A stretch of 16,488 bases of DNA from contig JBGVMW010000052.1 of the NCBI GenBank assembly GCA_045125095.1, positions 1-16,488 on the forward strand, read 5' to 3'. Shown piece by piece: positions 15,286 through 16,488 of this stretch. The translations under genes and the position numbers were made by a program. Under the pieces are notes generated by a model, which was not told where the DNA came from, searched no databases, and saw only the letters and a program-made list of their open reading frames with translations. The first letter of the stretch is position 1. Every line of letters begins with the position of its first letter. Source of the DNA: JBGVMW01 sp045125095. GTDB taxonomy: Bacteria > Bacillota > Clostridia > Lachnospirales > Lachnospiraceae.

Positions 15286-16488
15286 GTGAATCAGTTAAAA
15301 GCTGGAGCAATTCTTTCATATTTAAATATCATAATCAATATCTGTGTGGGGCTGGTGTATACGCCTTTCATGATGCGTGCCCTGGGGCAGTCTGAGTACG
15401 GCCTGTATGCCCTGATTGGCTCGGTGGCGGCATATCTCAATATACTGGATATGGGGCTGGCTAATACACTGGTGCGCTATACGGCAAGGAACAGGGCTGT
15501 GGGGAGCAAGCGGCAGGAGGCGGAGCTGAATGGTCTGTTCCTGGCGATGTATTCGGTGATAGGATTTCTGGCATTGCTTGCCGGAGGTTTTGTGTACTAT
15601 CATCTTGATACTCTTTTTGGGGCATCATTGAGCAGTGGTGAACTGGCAAGGGCAAGGATTATGACTATACTGCTGGTGCTGAATATTTCTCTTACTTTTC
15701 CGTTTAGTATTTTTGCTTCTATTATGCAGGCCTATGAGAGGTTTGTATATCTCAGGGCAATAAATATTCTGCGCAGTTTGCTCATGCCTGTCATCATGGT
15801 TCCGCTGCTGCTGTCAGGATATGGCTCAGTGGCCATGGTAGCAGTTTCCGTTGTGCTGAATGTGGCATGTCTTCTGCTGAATGTTTATTATTGCTGCAGC
15901 AGGCTGGATGTGCATTTTGCCTGGGGGCATTTTGACAGGGCCTTTTTGCAGGAAATCGCCGGATATTCGTTTTTTATTTTCCTGAATGCCGTGATGGACA
16001 AGGTATACTGGGGTAGCGGCCAGTTTGTGCTGGGCATTGTGTCAGGCACTTTGCAGGTGGCGGTTTATGCCGTTGTCATGCAGTTTCTGATGATGTTTAT
16101 GCAGTTTTCCACCGCTATCAGCAGTGTTTTCCTGCCCAAGGTGACAATGCTGGTGGCAAAAGGAGTAACGGCAGGGGAGCTGACGGACTTTATGATCAGG
16201 ATTGGCAGGCTGCAGCTTTATGTGATTGGCATGATTATAAGCCTGTTTTTTCTGCTGGGCAGGGATTTTATCTGCTTTTGGGCAGGCGATGGCTATGCGG
16301 AGGCATATCCGATGGTGCTGCTCCTTATGCTGGTGATGATGATTTCTCTTGTTCAGAATGTGGGGATATCCATACTGATGGCCATGAATTTAAATCGTTA
16401 CAGGATGACGGTTTATACTGCCTGCGCCGTTATCAGTTTCATTGCCAGCTTTCCGGCAGCTATGCAGCTGGGGGGCATGGGCTGTGCT
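15286..16488 (+). CDS. Wzx-type oligosaccharide flippase (3' end outside window)
   Basis: The frame is open for 401 codons to the window end. It starts at a GTG at 15286 with AGGGTG at 15275-15280 as ribosome-binding site. The N-terminus (NQLKAGAILSYLNIIINICV) leads into the first helix. It is followed by VYTPFMMRALGQSEYGLYAL and LDMGLANTLVRYTARN, the signature of polysaccharide flippases of the MOP/MATE superfamily. Many hydrophobic helices follow, including FPFSIFASIMQAYERFVYLRA and VISFIASFPAAMQL near the edge. It should move undecaprenyl-diphosphate-linked repeat units across the inner membrane for the polymerase. The family is usually 420-510 residues, so only a few helices are missing. 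Its G+C-rich codon use differs from the AT-rich polymerase gene. Confidence 0.93.
   Translation, partial: MNQLKAGAILSYLNIIINICVGLVYTPFMMRALGQSEYGLYALIGSVAAYLNILDMGLANTLVRYTARNRAVGSKRQEAELNGLFLAMYSVIGFLALLAGGFVYYHLDTLFGASLSSGELARARIMTILLVLNISLTFPFSIFASIMQAYERFVYLRAINILRSLLMPVIMVPLLLSGYGSVAMVAVSVVLNVACLLLNVYYCCSRLDVHFAWGHFDRAFLQEIAGYSFFIFLNAVMDKVYWGSGQFVLGIVSGTLQVAVYAVVMQFLMMFMQFSTAISSVFLPKVTMLVAKGVTAGELTDFMIRIGRLQLYVIGMIISLFFLLGRDFICFWAGDGYAEAYPMVLLLMLVMMISLVQNVGISILMAMNLNRYRMTVYTACAVISFIASFPAAMQLGGMGCA

Noticed and set aside
1..16488. CRISPR arrays, tRNA or rRNA genes
   Set aside because: I saw no regularly spaced short repeats and no tRNA- or rRNA-like sequence on either strand.

Overview
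This window is most of a surface-polysaccharide (capsule, exopolysaccharide or O-antigen type) biosynthesis locus, open at both ends. The style is that of an anaerobic bacterium with strong Shine-Dalgarno sites, TTG/GTG starts and Rpn-family nuclease cassettes. I would guess a Selenomonas/Anaerovibrio-like member of the Negativicutes, but this rests on gene style and is not proven by the window. Base composition is mosaic. The left half is very AT-rich (for example 17% G+C at 4021-4080). The sugar-nucleotide genes on the right are far richer (for example 72% G+C at 11821-11880). This is typical of a variable glycosyltransferase block placed beside more conserved precursor genes. Layout: (1) 2-8836, all on the + strand with short gaps or overlaps. 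It holds three GT-B (GT4-type) glycosyltransferases, one GT-A (GT2-type) glycosyltransferase, a polytopic EpsG/Wzy-like polymerase, a WsaF-like GT4 enzyme, a UDP-glucuronate 4-epimerase and a UDP-glucose 6-dehydrogenase. (2) 8838-9773, a decayed Rpn-family nuclease cassette on the - strand. (3) 9969-12689, one 906-residue protein carrying GDP-mannose pyrophosphorylase, a type II phosphomannose-isomerase cupin and phosphomannomutase in one chain. (4) 12695-13979, an intact second copy of the Rpn cassette on the - strand. (5) 14075-16488, a polysaccharide pyruvyl transferase and the first 401 codons of a Wzx-type flippase that runs off the window. How the genes fit together (inference): the dehydrogenase and epimerase should supply UDP-GlcA and UDP-GalA, and the fused enzyme should supply GDP-mannose. 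The five glycosyltransferases would assemble a lipid-linked repeat unit, the pyruvyl transferase would add an acidic pyruvate ketal, the flippase would export the unit and the EpsG-like protein would polymerise it. The likely product is an acidic Wzx/Wzy-dependent polymer. The initiating phosphoglycosyltransferase and the export and chain-length proteins are not in the window. The most notable items are the triple-domain GDP-mannose enzyme, the duplicated Rpn cassettes that bracket it as direct repeats (each with its own terminator, one copy inactivated by a 319-bp deletion), and several unexplained inverted or repeated motifs in the gaps.
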